A program made the position numbers and the translations under genes. The notes below the pieces were generated by a model, which worked only from the letters and a program-made list of their open reading frames with translations, searched no databases and was not told where the DNA came from. 64,000 bases of DNA from Porpolomopsis calyptriformis (Eukaryota > Basidiomycota > Agaricomycetes > Agaricales > Hygrophoraceae). Shown here piece after piece: positions 10,239-22,686 of this stretch; position 1 is the first letter of the stretch; each line of letters begins with the position of its first letter. The stretch lies in NCBI GenBank assembly GCA_951640195.1, contig OX621164.1:3701098-3765097 (forward strand), in the 5' to 3' direction.

Positions 10239-12245
10239 ATGGAGACTGATTTGCATGCTCTCGAAACTAGCTGGTGGCCTGTTGGAAAGGTCCCGCAGGC
10301 CACAGTTCCGCTATCCTCACGATGCTATATCAAAAACACCACCCAGGATGGACTCATGTTAGTCCAAGCGGCCCAACATATTTGTTCTCTCCCGATAAAG
10401 TGGAGGCCAATATTCACCGTCATTGACTTGTGCCAGCTTCAGCTGCAATTTCAAAAAGAGGATGGAGGGAGTCATCTTGGAAAGTTGATGGTATGGTATG
10501 ACATGCTTAGGACATATATCATAAAGGAAGCGCAAAGAGAAAAGCCTGCGTCTGGCAGTCTTTGGATTCCTGATGTCGTTCATCGGTTCTGTGTTCGACT
10601 GGAGCTAGGGAAGGCCCACCAGCCCAAAAAACTCAAAGCATTCGAAGCCGAGCTTAGAAGCCATTATTCTTCCAGACAACACTGGTGGTATGGTAAGATA
10701 TCGATATTTTCAAGGCTAGGCTTGAGTAATAAATGCTTGTATACCCAGACCTTTTATCCTGGAAGCAGAGCAAAGAATTCTACTGGCTTCCCCAAGTCCT
10801 AAAATCCGTTGATCCTTTCAGTGACCGATCGAATTGCACCACCTGGCTTGACGGTTTCGAAGCAGACTGCATCTTATTTGGGTTCACCAATCGTTTGGAG
10901 GCTGTCGCGATCTCCTCCGTGGAACTTGAGCGTGTACCTGAGCTTGAACTTGGACCTGGGTATGAACACGAACACGAATATGAACAAGATGATAACGATC
11001 AAGGTGAGGGTGAAGGTGAAGGTGTGTGATCCTGATGTCAATTCGATAGCTTGTTAAGTACTTATCATTCAATTAATTTCATGAGCTCCAAAAAGGAAGC
11101 GAGGACGCCCACGCAAGGACAAGCATGTTGAATTATCTAATGATTTCCCCAAAGCATGGATTCTGAGGAGTGGAGAGAGGGTTGCATCTTGCCCTATGGA
11201 TTTCTTTCAGACCCTCCCTGCATTAACGGGGGGTGATGTCCCCAGAAAAAAGGCCATGAGAAAGGTACCGACTATGTTATTTTTCAATGGCGTCATATTC
11301 ACCATACACAGAGAATTCAAGCGAATACAAAACCAGAAGCAGAAGCAGGCGTCTCAGCAAAGTCACTACCTGCTTCTCCTGGCAAGGACTTCCAGGTTTG
11401 TTTGTAGTTTTATGTTTGTATTTGAATGATTTGTACAGGTAAGACGCCCTAAGCAGCCCTCATTGGCAAGGCGTATACCCTCCTCAGCTATACCATCTGT
11501 GAATCACCCTCAGCAGGTGGGTCTTATCTTCTTCATACCTAGTCAGAAGCAATGGCGATTTATCCAAGAATTCGTCCAGAAAAATCGAAATCGAAATCTA
11601 TCCGAAAGCCTGCTTGTAGGTCTGGATCCAGAAATAGAGGTTGAGAAAAGGAAAAGGGTATAGTATTTTCCCCATCATGTGCCTCGTGTATGCTTATATG
11701 TATGTCTCCTAGGATACGAAGGGGAAGGGGCGCGCTACAGACACCACTCTGGTGGGTATCAGGCTTGCATTCGAGTCATTCGGAGTACAAGTCCAGATGG
11801 ATGGTGACGGTAGCCATCCTTTTTCTTCTAGGTCGTGGATGATGGTCACGATAAGCTAGAACCAGAACCCATCCCACGTTGGGTGAAATTGCTCCTTCAG
11901 CCACTCAGCGGTAATGCAGATGACCTCGCAACCCACCTCCTTGATCTATCGGATGCAACGAAAGGATACGACAAGAAAGGCATATGGGTCGATTTGTCAC
12001 ACTTTGATGTAGACATGGTATGTCTTTCTGTCGAATATGGGGGTATTGCATCCATCCATTTTTCTGACTAGATCAAGAATCTGGTGATGGAGTGGAAAAA
12101 GCGACAAGACTTGGCAAATTTCACTATGTTTGAGGACAACGACGAGTTGGTTTTCATGAAGAGAACGTTCAAAGGCATACACGCCCTCATTGCCAAAGGT
12201 GCCATGCACAACTTTCATAAGTATGTTGAGGAAATGATGAAATGA
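10239..12245 (+). CDS. AT-hook DNA-binding protein, copy 1
   Basis: Eight exons (10239-10692, 10749-11003, 11086-11264, 11312-11395, 11439-11657, 11713-11751, 11832-12017, 12072-12245) join in frame into about 529 residues. Exon 3 begins APKRKRGRPRKDKH, a textbook AT-hook (GRP core with basic flanks) that binds the minor groove of AT-rich DNA. Before it lies an acidic Glu/His stretch (GYEHEHEYEQDDNDQ), and a second basic patch (EVEKRKRDTKGKGRA) follows. The first ~150 residues may be a diverged FGHS-type module (VVHRFCVRLELGKAHQ...WWYG), but the match is weak. The C-terminal ~120 residues are predicted helical. It converges on the SUMO protease gene, with only 134 bp between the two stops. 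Probably a chromatin-binding protein; partner unknown. Confidence 0.7.
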
Positions 12246-12379
12246 AGACAAGGTTGCGATGCACAAATGAATAGAATGGCTGAATGAACGAATGCTGAAC
12301 GAATGCTGAATGCTATTACAGCTAATAAAGCTACCCCATCTTCAGACAAAAACCAGGTGAATAGTACAGTGAGTGTATA

Positions 12380-13510
12380 TTAAGATTCCTTGCGATCGCC
12401 AATCCTAAGCTTCCCAGAAACCAGCTCCATGATCATCATATTCCGAAAATCAGCAACATCAGCCTCTTCCAAAACTGAAGGTATAGCCATACCGTTGACC
12501 AGCCACTTGAGATATTGACAGGTATACACCCCGCAATCTGTGGACCCTTTTTGTTGCGGCACAGACATATCTGTTTCGCAATTCCACCCAGAGAGATTAT
12601 AATTCACCTCAGTGGTGAGATAATCGCTGACAGCCTTTTTCGACACCTGTCAGCATTTAATCAGGAACTCTGTGGCTTGAAAATCTCACTTTAATAATGC
12701 CTGCCCGGGTCTTCGCATTTCCGCATGCAGTCATACTATCATAGAACTCCCAGCGTCGATCCGTGAAGTTCATCCTCAGCAGCAGCCAGTGATTTTGGTT
12801 TTGGTTTACGGGGATATAAAGGGACTTCAAGGTTTCCAACGTCTCGTTGATGGAGGACAAAGCAGCTGCATACCATCCACGTTTGACCTTTTGGCCATTC
12901 TTGGTAACCTGTCAGATCGATGGAAGGAAGGAAACGTTTGGGAAAAGGGCTTACCAACTCTGCAGAGAGCAACCTTGTTGCGCCACCATAATCCTTGTGG
13001 TCTAGGTTTGATACCTGAGGCCAGAAATATGTCGATATCAGTTTTACTTCTTTATCCTTATTCTGAGCCCGACAGAGATCGATGTATGAGCCTAGGATAG
13101 AGTCATCCAATTCGGCGCCTGGGTTAAGCTTTTGTAGAGCTTTGTGGTCAACGAGGGAGGTGGAGCGTGGGCATACCAAGGATGGGTCTGCAAGCAGACG
13201 TATCCAAGGCATCGTGGAACGCTCTTCCTTGGAGAAAAAGGCATAGATCGGGGTGTCGACAAATTTCAATGGTTTGTTTGCCTCTTTTACACCAAATAGT
13301 TAGTCTTCAACAAGCAGAGAAAACGCAATGTCTTACCAGCTGCAATAGTACTGCTTGGGCATGCTCGCAAAAACACATGGAATTGCCAGGCGTAAAGTCT
13401 TGTCTTTTTCTCTGGGAAGCCTAGGTGGTCTTTTGAAATTTCTAGCCACCTGGGCAGATAAAGCTGGACACTGGGGGTTTTTAAAGCCCTTTCCCACTCT
13501 GCGTGTCAAT
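12380..13510 (-). pseudogene. Ulp1-like SUMO protease, 5'-truncated by element X
   Basis: Exons 2-5 of the gene that is complete at 37431-39038, at an offset of 25051. The catalytic region is intact: NHWLLLRM with His, EFYDSM with Asp, and VPQQKGSTDCGVYTC with the Gln and Cys. Exon 2 begins at 13498, and the match to the complete copy stops at 13510, only 12 bp upstream of it inside intron 1. Beyond that point the sequence is element X. Exon 1 and the promoter are therefore gone. The acceptor ACACGCAG survives, so a transcript starting in X could still splice in, but the native protein cannot be made. Confidence 0.85.
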
Positions 13511-13689
13511 CAGGGACCCATTATCAACAAAATGACCAAAATGCTGGCACAAAATTAATTCAAAATTCTTTGGGGGATCGTTAGGGCATCCCAATACAAT
13601 CAGTTTAAGCCATAAATTAAAAAAATCGGCGGTCCCATTCTTGAGATATATGTAAAACACTCCATTTATACCATTATGCAGCCCAGCTA
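13511..13689 (+). other. Left terminal region of element X
   Basis: AT-rich, non-coding. It starts CAGGGACCCATTATCAACAA, and the copy at 61158 differs by one base in that stretch. Flanking bases are GTGTCAAT here and GGCATCAT in the second copy, so the insertion site may favour ...CA(A)T. A target duplication cannot be shown without the right end. Confidence 0.6.
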
Positions 13690-15700
13690 TTGTATTGCAC
13701 TCTATAAATCACAATTTCATGTCCATTCAATAGGCACAGTGAACTAATGGTGGGCCCACAGAAAATTCCGATTTTTAGAGCATTTGGTATGTCGTGGTGG
13801 AAGATAGTAAGGTTTTAGGAGGAGGCATAAGTATAAGTAGCTATAGACTGCTCTAAAAATCAGGGTTTCATATTCAATCGATAGCCCCAGTGTCATAGAG
13901 GTGGGGAATACAAAAATCCCGATTTATGGACCATTTGGGGTACCGCAATCAGTGATATAAGGGGTATGGGGGGGTATATCTCCAACTTATCACAGAGCTC
14001 TTTAAAAATCAGGATTTTATGTTCAATCGATAGCACTAGTGTCACAGATACTGGGAATACAAAAATCCTGATTTATAGACCATTTGGGGTACCGCAATAA
14101 GCTATATAAGGGGTATGGGGGGGTATATCTCCAACTTATCACAGAGCTCTTTAAAAATCAGGATTTCATGTTCAATCGATAGCAGTAGTATCATAGAGGC
14201 TCGGAATAACAAAATCCTGATGTATAGGCAGAATAAGGTACCGCAATAAGCTATATAAGGGGTATGGGGGGGTATATCTCCAACTTATTACAGAGGTCTT
14301 TAAAAACCTGGGTTTTATATTCAATCAATAGCCCCAGTGTCATAGAGGTGGGGAATACAAAAATCCTAAGTTATAGACCATTTGGGGTACCGCAATCAGT
14401 TATATAAGGGGTATGGGGGGGTATATCTCCAACTTATTACAGACATCTTTAAACATCATAATTTCATGTTCAATCAATAGCACTAGTGTCATAGATGCTC
14501 GGAATAACAATATATGGGTAGAATAAGGCACTCCAATAAGGTATATAAAGGGTATGAGGGAGTATATCTCCAACTTATCACAGACCTCTTTAAACATCAC
14601 AATTTCATGTTCAATCAATAGCACCAGTGTTATAGATGCTCGGAATAACAATATATGGTCAGAATGAGGTACTGCAATAAGCTATATAAGGGGTATGGGG
14701 GAGTATATCTCCAACTTATCACAGACCTCTTTAAACATCACAATTTCATGTTCAATCAATAGCACCAGTGTTACAGATGCTCGGAATGACAATATATGGA
14801 CAGAATGAGGCACTGCAATAAGCTATATAAGGGGTATAGGGGGGTATATCTCTAACTTATCACAGAGCTCTCTGAGCATCAGGATTTCATGTTCAATCAA
14901 TAGCACCTGTGTTACAAACATTGGGAATAGTCCAATCATCATGTGTAGATAGACTGGGGTGCCGCAAGAAGTATACAGGAGGTAGGGGGGGGTATACCTT
15001 CAAGTTATCACAGAGCTCTCTGAGCATCAGGATTTCATGTTCAATCAATAGCATTAGTGTTATAAACATTGGGAATAGTCTAATCCTCGTGTATGGATTG
15101 ACTAGGGTGCCGCAATAAGTATATAAGATATCATGGGGTGGTATACCTTTAACTTATCAGAGAGCTCTCTAAGCATCGGGATTTTATGTTAAATCAACAG
15201 CATTAGTGTTACAAAGGTCAGGAGTAGTCTAATCCTCATGTGTGGAATGATTGGGGTATAGTATGTAAGAAGTATCGGATGATATACCTTCAACTTATCA
15301 CAGAGCTCTCCGAGTATCAGGATTTTATGTTCAATCAATAGCATGAGTATTACAAAGGTTAGGAATAGTTCAATCATCATGTGTGGATTAACTAGGGTGC
15401 CGCAATAAGTATACAACAGGTATGGGAGGGTATACCTTCAACTTATCAGAGAGCCCTCTAAGCATCAGGATTTTATGTTCAATCAATAGCATTGGTGCTA
15501 CAAACATCAGGAGTAGTCCAATCCTCATGTGTGGAATAATTGGGGTACCGTAATTAGCATGCAAGAGGTATCAGAGGTTATACCTTCAACTTCTCACCGA
15601 GCTCTCTAACCATCAGCATGTTATGTTCAATCAATAGCATTAGTGTGATAACATCCCAGAATAACCACATCCCCATGGGCAGACTGATTGGGGTACCACA
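13690..15700 (+). repeat. Satellite of 141-149 bp units inside element X
   Basis: The landmark GGGGTATATCTCCAACTTAT or its variants recurs with its TATATC/TATACC end at 13980, 14129, 14278, 14427, 14568, 14709, 14850, 14998, 15147, 15288, 15436 and 15584. The spacings are 149, 149, 149, 141, 141, 141, 148, 149, 141, 148 and 148. Early units are more alike than late ones. Many units carry an inverted pair, for example AAAATCAGGATTTT at 14005-14018 and AAAATCCTGATTT at 14062-14074, able to form a hairpin about 70 bp across. Short frames inside the array are chance. Confidence 0.9.
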
Positions 15701-15763
15701 ATGAGCAGTGTAACACATATAGGTAGAATAGACCTGTGAATATATAATCTTCAAATCGATACA

Positions 15764-18700
15764 TTAGCTACTAGATTGCTCTGATCCTGGCTCATCTGTG
15801 TACTCTAATGAATCGGAATCGGAATCAGACTCTAAATCTGCCCGTTCCCTAGCAGCCTTGACTCTTGACTGAGATCTACCTACTATATGTCTTCCTGAAC
15901 CTGAATCTTCTCTCTCCGCATCTTTCCTAGCAGCGTTCATTCTTGACCGAGTTATCCGCACACCACTCACCCCCTTTCTTCCCTCGTCTTTCTGGGCAGC
16001 CTTGGCCTTTGAGCGAGTAACCCTAACCTGTTGCTCTTTCCCGCTCTCTGAACCTGAAGGATTGTTGTCTGCTTTCTGTCTCACAGGAGGCTTTCGTTTT
16101 TGGTAGATTTTGGCAGACTTTCGGCTCCGAATAGGTGGTTTTATCGATCTCCCCAAGGTTTCATCTAGTCGTCTCTGAAGTATATTCTTTGAAGCATGAG
16201 GCCTTTTTAGGACCTGAGTTCGTGGACGCGCAGCCACCTCTTTCCCAATTTCTTCAATCCGATAGAACTTTGAATTCGAAATAAAGTTGATCTTGCCTGA
16301 TTTCATCCCCCATATGACTTGTTTCCCCTTTTTATTCGATAGGCCACCTACAGGAAGGCATTGTAACTGGCCAAATATATTGTCCAATTCACGGCAGAGC
16401 TGATCACCTTCATCCATATCCCAATCCACAAGATATTGGTGGTAAGTGGAGATATATCCTCCAGGCTGGGTGTATGGTTTCCAGACTGAATTCTCTGGGA
16501 TCTGGATAGTTTGTTCAGGGAAGAAGGTTGCCCGACGTGCTGAAAATGATAGATCATGGGAGTGACTCAAAGGAAGCTTTCCTTTAAGGCCACAGCTCGA
16601 AGGAAGGAATCGGCAATGGTCAATGCCTATGATATGCTGAATCGCAGGTACCGTCCAAGTCTCCATTGCTTCCTGAACTGTGGTTGGCTTGGGTAAAACA
16701 CCTGCTGATGCAAACTGCTCTGCCAGACTTAGCCACAGCTGATGCGTGAACTCAACAAACAACAGCTTTGTGTAAAGCAGTTCAGGAGCTTCCCAGTCAT
16801 CATCCAACCTCCATTCCCTAAGGAAAATCTCTGGCTCGGTTTCCAACAGTTTCTGAATTCTTGACCAAGATGGATCAGGACCCCAAGGGCACGCATCTTG
16901 CTGATACATTTGAATAAGGTGATATGGCTGGTTGGCTTGAGTTGCCTGTGGCTTCTTCAAGGACTGTCCATACGCTTGGATAACCTCAGCTGGATCCTCC
17001 TCCGGTAGTTCTCTTAGAGATAGCACTCCTTTCTTCAACTTGAGGTCGTGAAGAAAGAACATTCCGAACCTCCACATTATCGAACTGAAACGAAGGTCTC
17101 GCAACACATCATTCAAGAATGTGTGCTTTATCCTTGGCGTGACCATGGTGTGCTTAATCAGGTGGATGATAAGCGTAGCCATCATCCCATAGTTGCTTGG
17201 TCGATTTCGTGAAAGGTGTAGTTGGACGTTTTGAAACTCTGCTAGCCTTCTTGCCAACAACTTGAAAAAGAGGCTCGACTTGATCCAAATGATAGGGTCA
17301 GACGACATATAGTCTTGTGCCTGGCAATCATTAGACATTTCTAGTTTGCAGTTATTTCGCTGCTTACCTTTTCAGATGCTACATCAAGAAGCTTTATAAT
17401 GGCTAACCCACTCCCTCTAACTTCTTCTCTAACGCCGAATGACTGGATTTGAGAAGATTGAAACAGCTTTTTCCAGTGATCACAGCTAGTCATGAATCGG
17501 TCATTTGTCTTGACTGCATCACAGTCATCACATAGGTAGTTCGTTTGGCCAGGAAGTCGCACCACCTCAAAGCAAAGGTTGTAGCTGGATCGGAAGCAAA
17601 GGTGTACAAGCCGACTTTTCTTCAACTTGGTTTCAGCCTGTCTCCCTCCATAAGCTCCAAACATGGCAGTATAATGGGTCATTCCTTTTTTCATCCCCAT
17701 AAGGTCGTACGAGTCGTCAATCCTATCTAACCTCCACAGCCCTACCAATGGCTCCTGATCCTCCCTAGAAGGAGGATGGTATGAAATCCCAAGATCAAGC
17801 AAGAGTTCTCCATGCGATCGGTCCTTCATATAATCCCAGTCCATGTTAGGAATCATCGAACAGAGTGCCTGATATATATTCTCGGTTGGGTGGTGCTGCT
17901 TAGAGAGCAGTTTGATACCTCGAGCATCTACAACAAAGAAAAAGGACCCGAATCGGCCTAGGAGATCGGGCTGGTTATTTATGATGTCGCAGAGAGTGGT
18001 TCGCATGGAAGAAAATGCTTCAGGTGTGAGGGGAATGGTCTTGGTCGTACGTCTTGTCCCTATTTTCCATTGGAGATTACTGACGCTTGTAGGAAGATAC
18101 TCCATAATTCCGGTGTAGTTGGCTAAAACCACTGGCAGAGCAGGCATGATCACTTGTGAGAACCACAACTCCTGTACCTCCCTTGGCATCAGAGTAGTCA
18201 TTCTATGCGTTCCTGGGTCTTTCCTAATCATACGAGGGAAGAAGACGTAGGTGTTAAATTGGCCTGATCCTTGACCCATCTGCCCGAAATGGGTATGTGG
18301 CAAGGCACTAAGTGGATACCTTTTAGACCTCTGCCTAGGATTTCGAGTGGTAGGTGGTTGTAGAACCTGGACATAGACATGATTGTTGATAGAGAATGGA
18401 GGTTTGTCGTCTAACAGTGGAAGAAGGTGAATATTGATTGGACCAATGAACTGTGGTTTATGCGTGACCCATATGACGCTGTCGATATCCACCGACACTG
18501 ACACTTCTTCATCGTCCAGGTTTACTCTATCCTTCTCCAAGTCGAAGTAGATGAATTTGTTGTTGCGTGCTTTACCTTTTACAAACACACCCTGGCTCTC
18601 TGATGTCCCTTCCACCCCTCCCGCCTCATCCAACATATCCTGAGCACCCATCACAGTCACATCTGGGTTGTCCATAGCTGGTAGGGAATTCAGCACCTCA

Positions 18701-21119
18701 GAAGAATGAGAAGATAACGAGGATGGGTATGCAACTGGAGATGATGGTAAACATCCACTTGCTTGATCACTTGAATCCCAGTGTGGAAGAAGGTGGTCAT
18801 TGAGGAGAACCGGTTCCTGGTTATTGAACATAGAGAAAAAATCGGCCTGCAACCTATAGCCTCTATCCCTCCAGATACTCCAGTGCTTGCCCAATACAAG
18901 CATTCCATTGGTGTCAAAGGTCCACGTGTTTGGAATGATATCAGCTTGATCCTCGGAGCAAACCAACATAGCTGATTCGTAGTCATCAAAAGGCCGCTCA
19001 TCAACGCTTGTTGCTAATGCTTCTTCACCCCCATTCCCATTTAGCTCAACCTCTGGAAGTTGGATTTCAGGTAGAGACCTTCTGGAAGGCTGAGGTGGTA
19101 GGTTGATTACAATGGAATCATCATCGTTGTCATCATTGTCATCATCATTGTGATTGTTGTCGTCATTGCTGGCATTGCCATCCTTGTCGTGACTATCCAG
19201 AAGATGGCCTAGTTGATTAATATAGGTAGCCTCTTTAGATTGATTATCACAGGTAATCGGAATGAGATAATACTCACACTTCATACGAGCAGTTGCAAGC
19301 GCAAGTGCTATTACCTCGAAACGCTTGAATTTTAAAAGCCCAGCCTTCATATCATTCACAACCTCAGAATTGGGTTCCATGGAATACCGAAGCAGGGTCT
19401 GAGTCTTGTTCCAGAAGTCATATGATTTTTGTACAGTTTGAAGCGCAGTGAGAAATATTCTCTCTCGCATCGCATGAACACATTGCAATTTGGGTGCAAG
19501 TGGGTGTTGGTTAATGTCTGTGGAATACATCCAACCATTATCAAAGATTTCTTGGCAAAGCGATGCCATCCAGGAACCAGTGTCGGCCTCACTCTGTTGA
19601 AATATGTATATGAATATGCTTCTTCTGTATAGAAACGAGATTTTCACCGTATTCCAATTCGGTTCGATTACTTGGGGACCTCGCTCATCCAACTCACTAC
19701 CCAGGATCCACCCAAACACATTAGCAATAGCCCTCCAATAGTAGTTGCCATTCCACTCCGTCCAATCTGAGTACATATTGGTTTCGAGTGGAGCTCCATG
19801 GCTAAAAACAAGAACCTTCTCCTGCTGGTAATCAAATAAAGCTAGCCTTTGGGTTGCAGAAGATTGCCATGATAGTGGAGGGAAAAATAACACAGGCTTT
19901 TTCGGGATAGCAACGTGAGGTGGAAGAAGGAGAGTTTTATGGATTTCGGTAGACAGGATGTCTTCTTCTTCTCTTATTACCCTGCTCACCGTTTCCGAGT
20001 CTAGATAGTAGGAATATCTCTGAGATGGCATCTGGGGTTGAATGGACATATACCATGATTTCAAAAGGTAAATTTCTATGACCGCGTGATCCAGGTGGTT
20101 TCCAGGCTTAGCAGATCCCAATGATTGACAAGCTGAAGCCCATATCCTTGGATCTGCTAGCTTCGTGTCTAATATCCTTAATGAGTCTAATCACCACCAA
20201 TAATATAAGAACATACCTATAAAAAGCTCTTGCTCAGATCGTGGTAGATTCAATCGAATGGCATTTTTTGCTAGTAAATGAGAATGAGCGCTGTCACTTT
20301 CACTGGATCCAATGAAATCTGATCCGTTATTGCTAGCTGGCGACGATGATCGGCTTGTTGAGCTTCTAAAAGTTTAGTATTTAACCTAACATTTCGAATG
20401 ATAGATTTATTCACCGGTGTCTGGTTTCAAATCGCGAGTTGTTCCTTCTAATATCCACCGAAGGCTCTGAAGGAGAGCTATAATCACTAAACCTAACCAG
20501 TATTAATACGCAAGTATCTTATGATTTCTCTTAAAATACATACCATGCTTTCGCCACCTGGAAAATAAATAAATGTAAGTTATTATTGTCATAGGTTAAT
20601 TGAGACATACAGCGTCATTATCCTTTCTACTTATTGCGTTTTGGACCCTTGAAGGACCTGGCTGGGGACCTAAGGGAGCCAATGGAGGTATCGATATATA
20701 TTGCTGATCCGAATTCTGGATGTTAAGATGATTTAGGCTAATTAACGTTGTCTGTAATAATGTGAGCACTTTAACCTTGAAAACAGATATACACTTACTG
20801 AGTATACTGGCTTTTTGTTGATTAATATATGTTTTTTGGAAGGCATATGTTTTTCTCCTAGCATCGGTATTGGCATTGGCATCTTCTCTGCACAAGGCAT
20901 ATTCAGGATATTACGTATATCACTATCATCTGAACCACTAGAAGTCGAATCCCCTTCCTGGTTTATTATGGTTTTATTAGCCTCGTAATGATTTAATTGT
21001 GTGAATCGAATTAGATACATAACTACTAGGGATAGGCTTACCTTGGCTAGTGAGGACATAGCTATGATCCTATCTATATCACTGTCATAATCTGCACCTT
21101 CATTTGCCTGGTTTGCCAT
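15764..21119 (-). CDS. Large protein of unknown function encoded by element X
   Basis: ATG at 21119, stop at 15764, roughly 1500 residues. Two long exons are certain: 20168-17368 and 17320-15764, joined by a 47 bp phase-0 intron (GTAAGC...TGCCAG, 17321-17367). An intron at 20169-20216 joins the first of them to a Ser-rich exon. The exons nearest the start are short, acidic and Ser-rich (EGADYDSDIDRII; STSSGSDDSDIRNIL), and their exact joins are not settled. The middle has an Asp/Asn run (about 19100-19190). The C-terminus is basic with repeated TRSKAKAAQK/TRSRMNAARK-type motifs, then an acidic SDSDSD tail. A possible zinc knuckle is YLCDDCDAVKTN. I do not recognise a nuclease, transposase or polymerase. 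It may be the element's mobility or packaging protein, or an expanded fungal family of unknown role. Confidence 0.6.
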
Positions 21120-21248
21120 ATTGGAGGTTAAGATCGAGAGCTATGTTTGTGCAATAGTCGAGACAAAGTGTATCTACATTCACGTGACATATATATAGCT
21201 GTGGGAATATAATACGAATAATCAACATTGGTCCGTAGATTTATTATT
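21120..21248. promoter_or_regulatory. Divergent promoter between the large X gene and the BAH-PHD gene
   Basis: 129 bp between two divergent ATGs. CACGTG at 21181-21186 is followed at once by ATATATATAG (about 21189-21198), a TATA-like run. One short region would drive both genes. Confidence 0.45.
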
Positions 21249-22614
21249 ATGGCACCTACAACCGAGGAAAAACAATGGAAATCTGCAAAAGTCGTAGAAT
21301 ACCTCGAGGTTCCTAATCCAAATGATGGTGAGATATCACCTATGCCTTGTTCTATTTGTTCCGAATCAAAACTTTATAGGCTCTCCTTGCAAATTCGTTA
21401 AGAATGACTTGTAAGTGTTTATCGATAATGCTTGAATAGTAGTCATTTGATTATTTCCCTCAAACACAGCTGCCTCATCCGTCACCTTGGCCTCCATGCA
21501 AAGGAAGAAAATAATATTATAATGGACGACTACTGGAAAGGTTTGATCCTACAAATAAGAAAAACTACTAAGGTGATACACCTGCTCAAGCTACCCTACC
21601 CAATGTTGACAATGTGCTTTAGAACAAGTATCTTGCTAAGGTTTCATGGATGTATACAGCCAAGCAGTTGTTGGAGAGAAGTGATGTTAAGGCTGATACT
21701 AAAAGGTTGCATCTCAAAACCTACTCCTTCTCCTGTCACTCTATGTTCTTCTTACTCTTGACAGGTATATAAACACATTTGGAAAGCAAGAGCTGTGTGG
21801 CTCTGATTCTACAGATATCATTGATGCGCAAGCCTTGGAAGGTGAGGGTTATTATATCGAGAAGCAGATATAAAAGAATGAACTGAACTGAACTGAAAAT
21901 TAAACTGTAGATACAATCGACATTGTTATTATTAAAAATCAGATCGAAGATCAACCTCCAGTAACCGCGTATTACATGCGGTAAGCTTGACGATAATACC
22001 AACCCATCTATTATACTAAAATTTCTATTAGATACTTCTGGGATGGGCATAGGCAGGCATTGAAGGTGCGTTCATTGAACTAAACATATACCCTGTAGTA
22101 ATCTATTGGGTGGTAGGGCGAGCCAGAAATATGTGGCGCAACTCACTGTTATTCACTTTGGTCCCCCGATACAGAGGAACAACGCTACTGCTGGTCCTGC
22201 AAAAGATGGTCCCATCTTACTTGCCTAGGAACCCCTGCCAACATTACCCAGCAGCAGTATCTTAACAATCTCTATGCTATAGAGAAGTTTGCCGACACCC
22301 CAAAAATTATACTTCAAGTTGCTTTCCAACCCACAGCTAGGGGAGGTCTCACTTATTTTACAGCCGGAAATATTAGGATCGTGAACAAGGCTAGAAAGTT
22401 GCTTTCTTCACAGGAACGCAGTGTCGTCCAAGCCTCTGGATGGATAGCTGCTCACCTCATTGAGGAGTCTCGGTTAAATATGATAGACACTGACTGGGAA
22501 AACTGGCTTGAGGCAGAATTCGGCATAGATAACACAGACTCTTATGAGCCATTAGTCGTTACAGACCAAACATACTATACTTGCCCTCGGTGTAGCTCAG
22601 ATTTGCTTATTTGA
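21249..22614 (+). CDS. BAH-PHD chromatin reader carried by element X
   Basis: Multi-exon gene beginning MAPTTEEKQWKSAKVVEYLE. The BAH domain is spread over exons 2-6: CKFVKNDFCLIRH, then IIMDDYWKGLILQIR, YLAKVSWMYTAKQLL, INTFGKQELCGSDSTDIID and TIDIVIIKNQI. This is the usual order of BAH strands, including the YW-GxI and WxY core. After YFWDGHRQALK comes a PHD-type finger: ICGATHCYSLW...EQRYCWSC...WSHLTCL (Cys and His ligands). A late CPRC pair closes the protein. BAH and PHD modules read histone or nucleosome marks in the nucleus. It lies 72 bp upstream of the sirtuin gene on the same strand, so the two may act together. Exon joins were set by hand; the domain order is secure. Confidence 0.75.
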
Positions 22615-22686
22615 TACCTTACCATTCTTCTAGCTTATCTAATACCTACTATCCTTCACCGTGTTACTGCTAAAAACTCAGCTATT

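Larger units (their letters stand above)
1..13510 (+). repeat. Duplicated block D, first copy
   Basis: Matches 25055-38561 in the same orientation. The offset is 25054 before the poly(A) run near 3690 and 25051 after it. By eye I find about 29 substitutions, all transitions, and one poly(A) length change. The right edge is sharp (GTGTCAAT then CAGGGACCC here, GTGTCAAT then TAAAATTAAAA in the other copy). The left edge is the window edge, so the true block is longer. Confidence 0.95.

Noticed and set aside
14400..15416. Frames such as LVLLIEHEIVMFKEVCDKL in the X satellite as genes
   Set aside because: They repeat with the satellite unit and break with each unit-length change.
13690..15700. 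CRISPR array
   Set aside because: Units are contiguous ~145 bp satellite repeats without short repeats and unique spacers, in a fungal genome.
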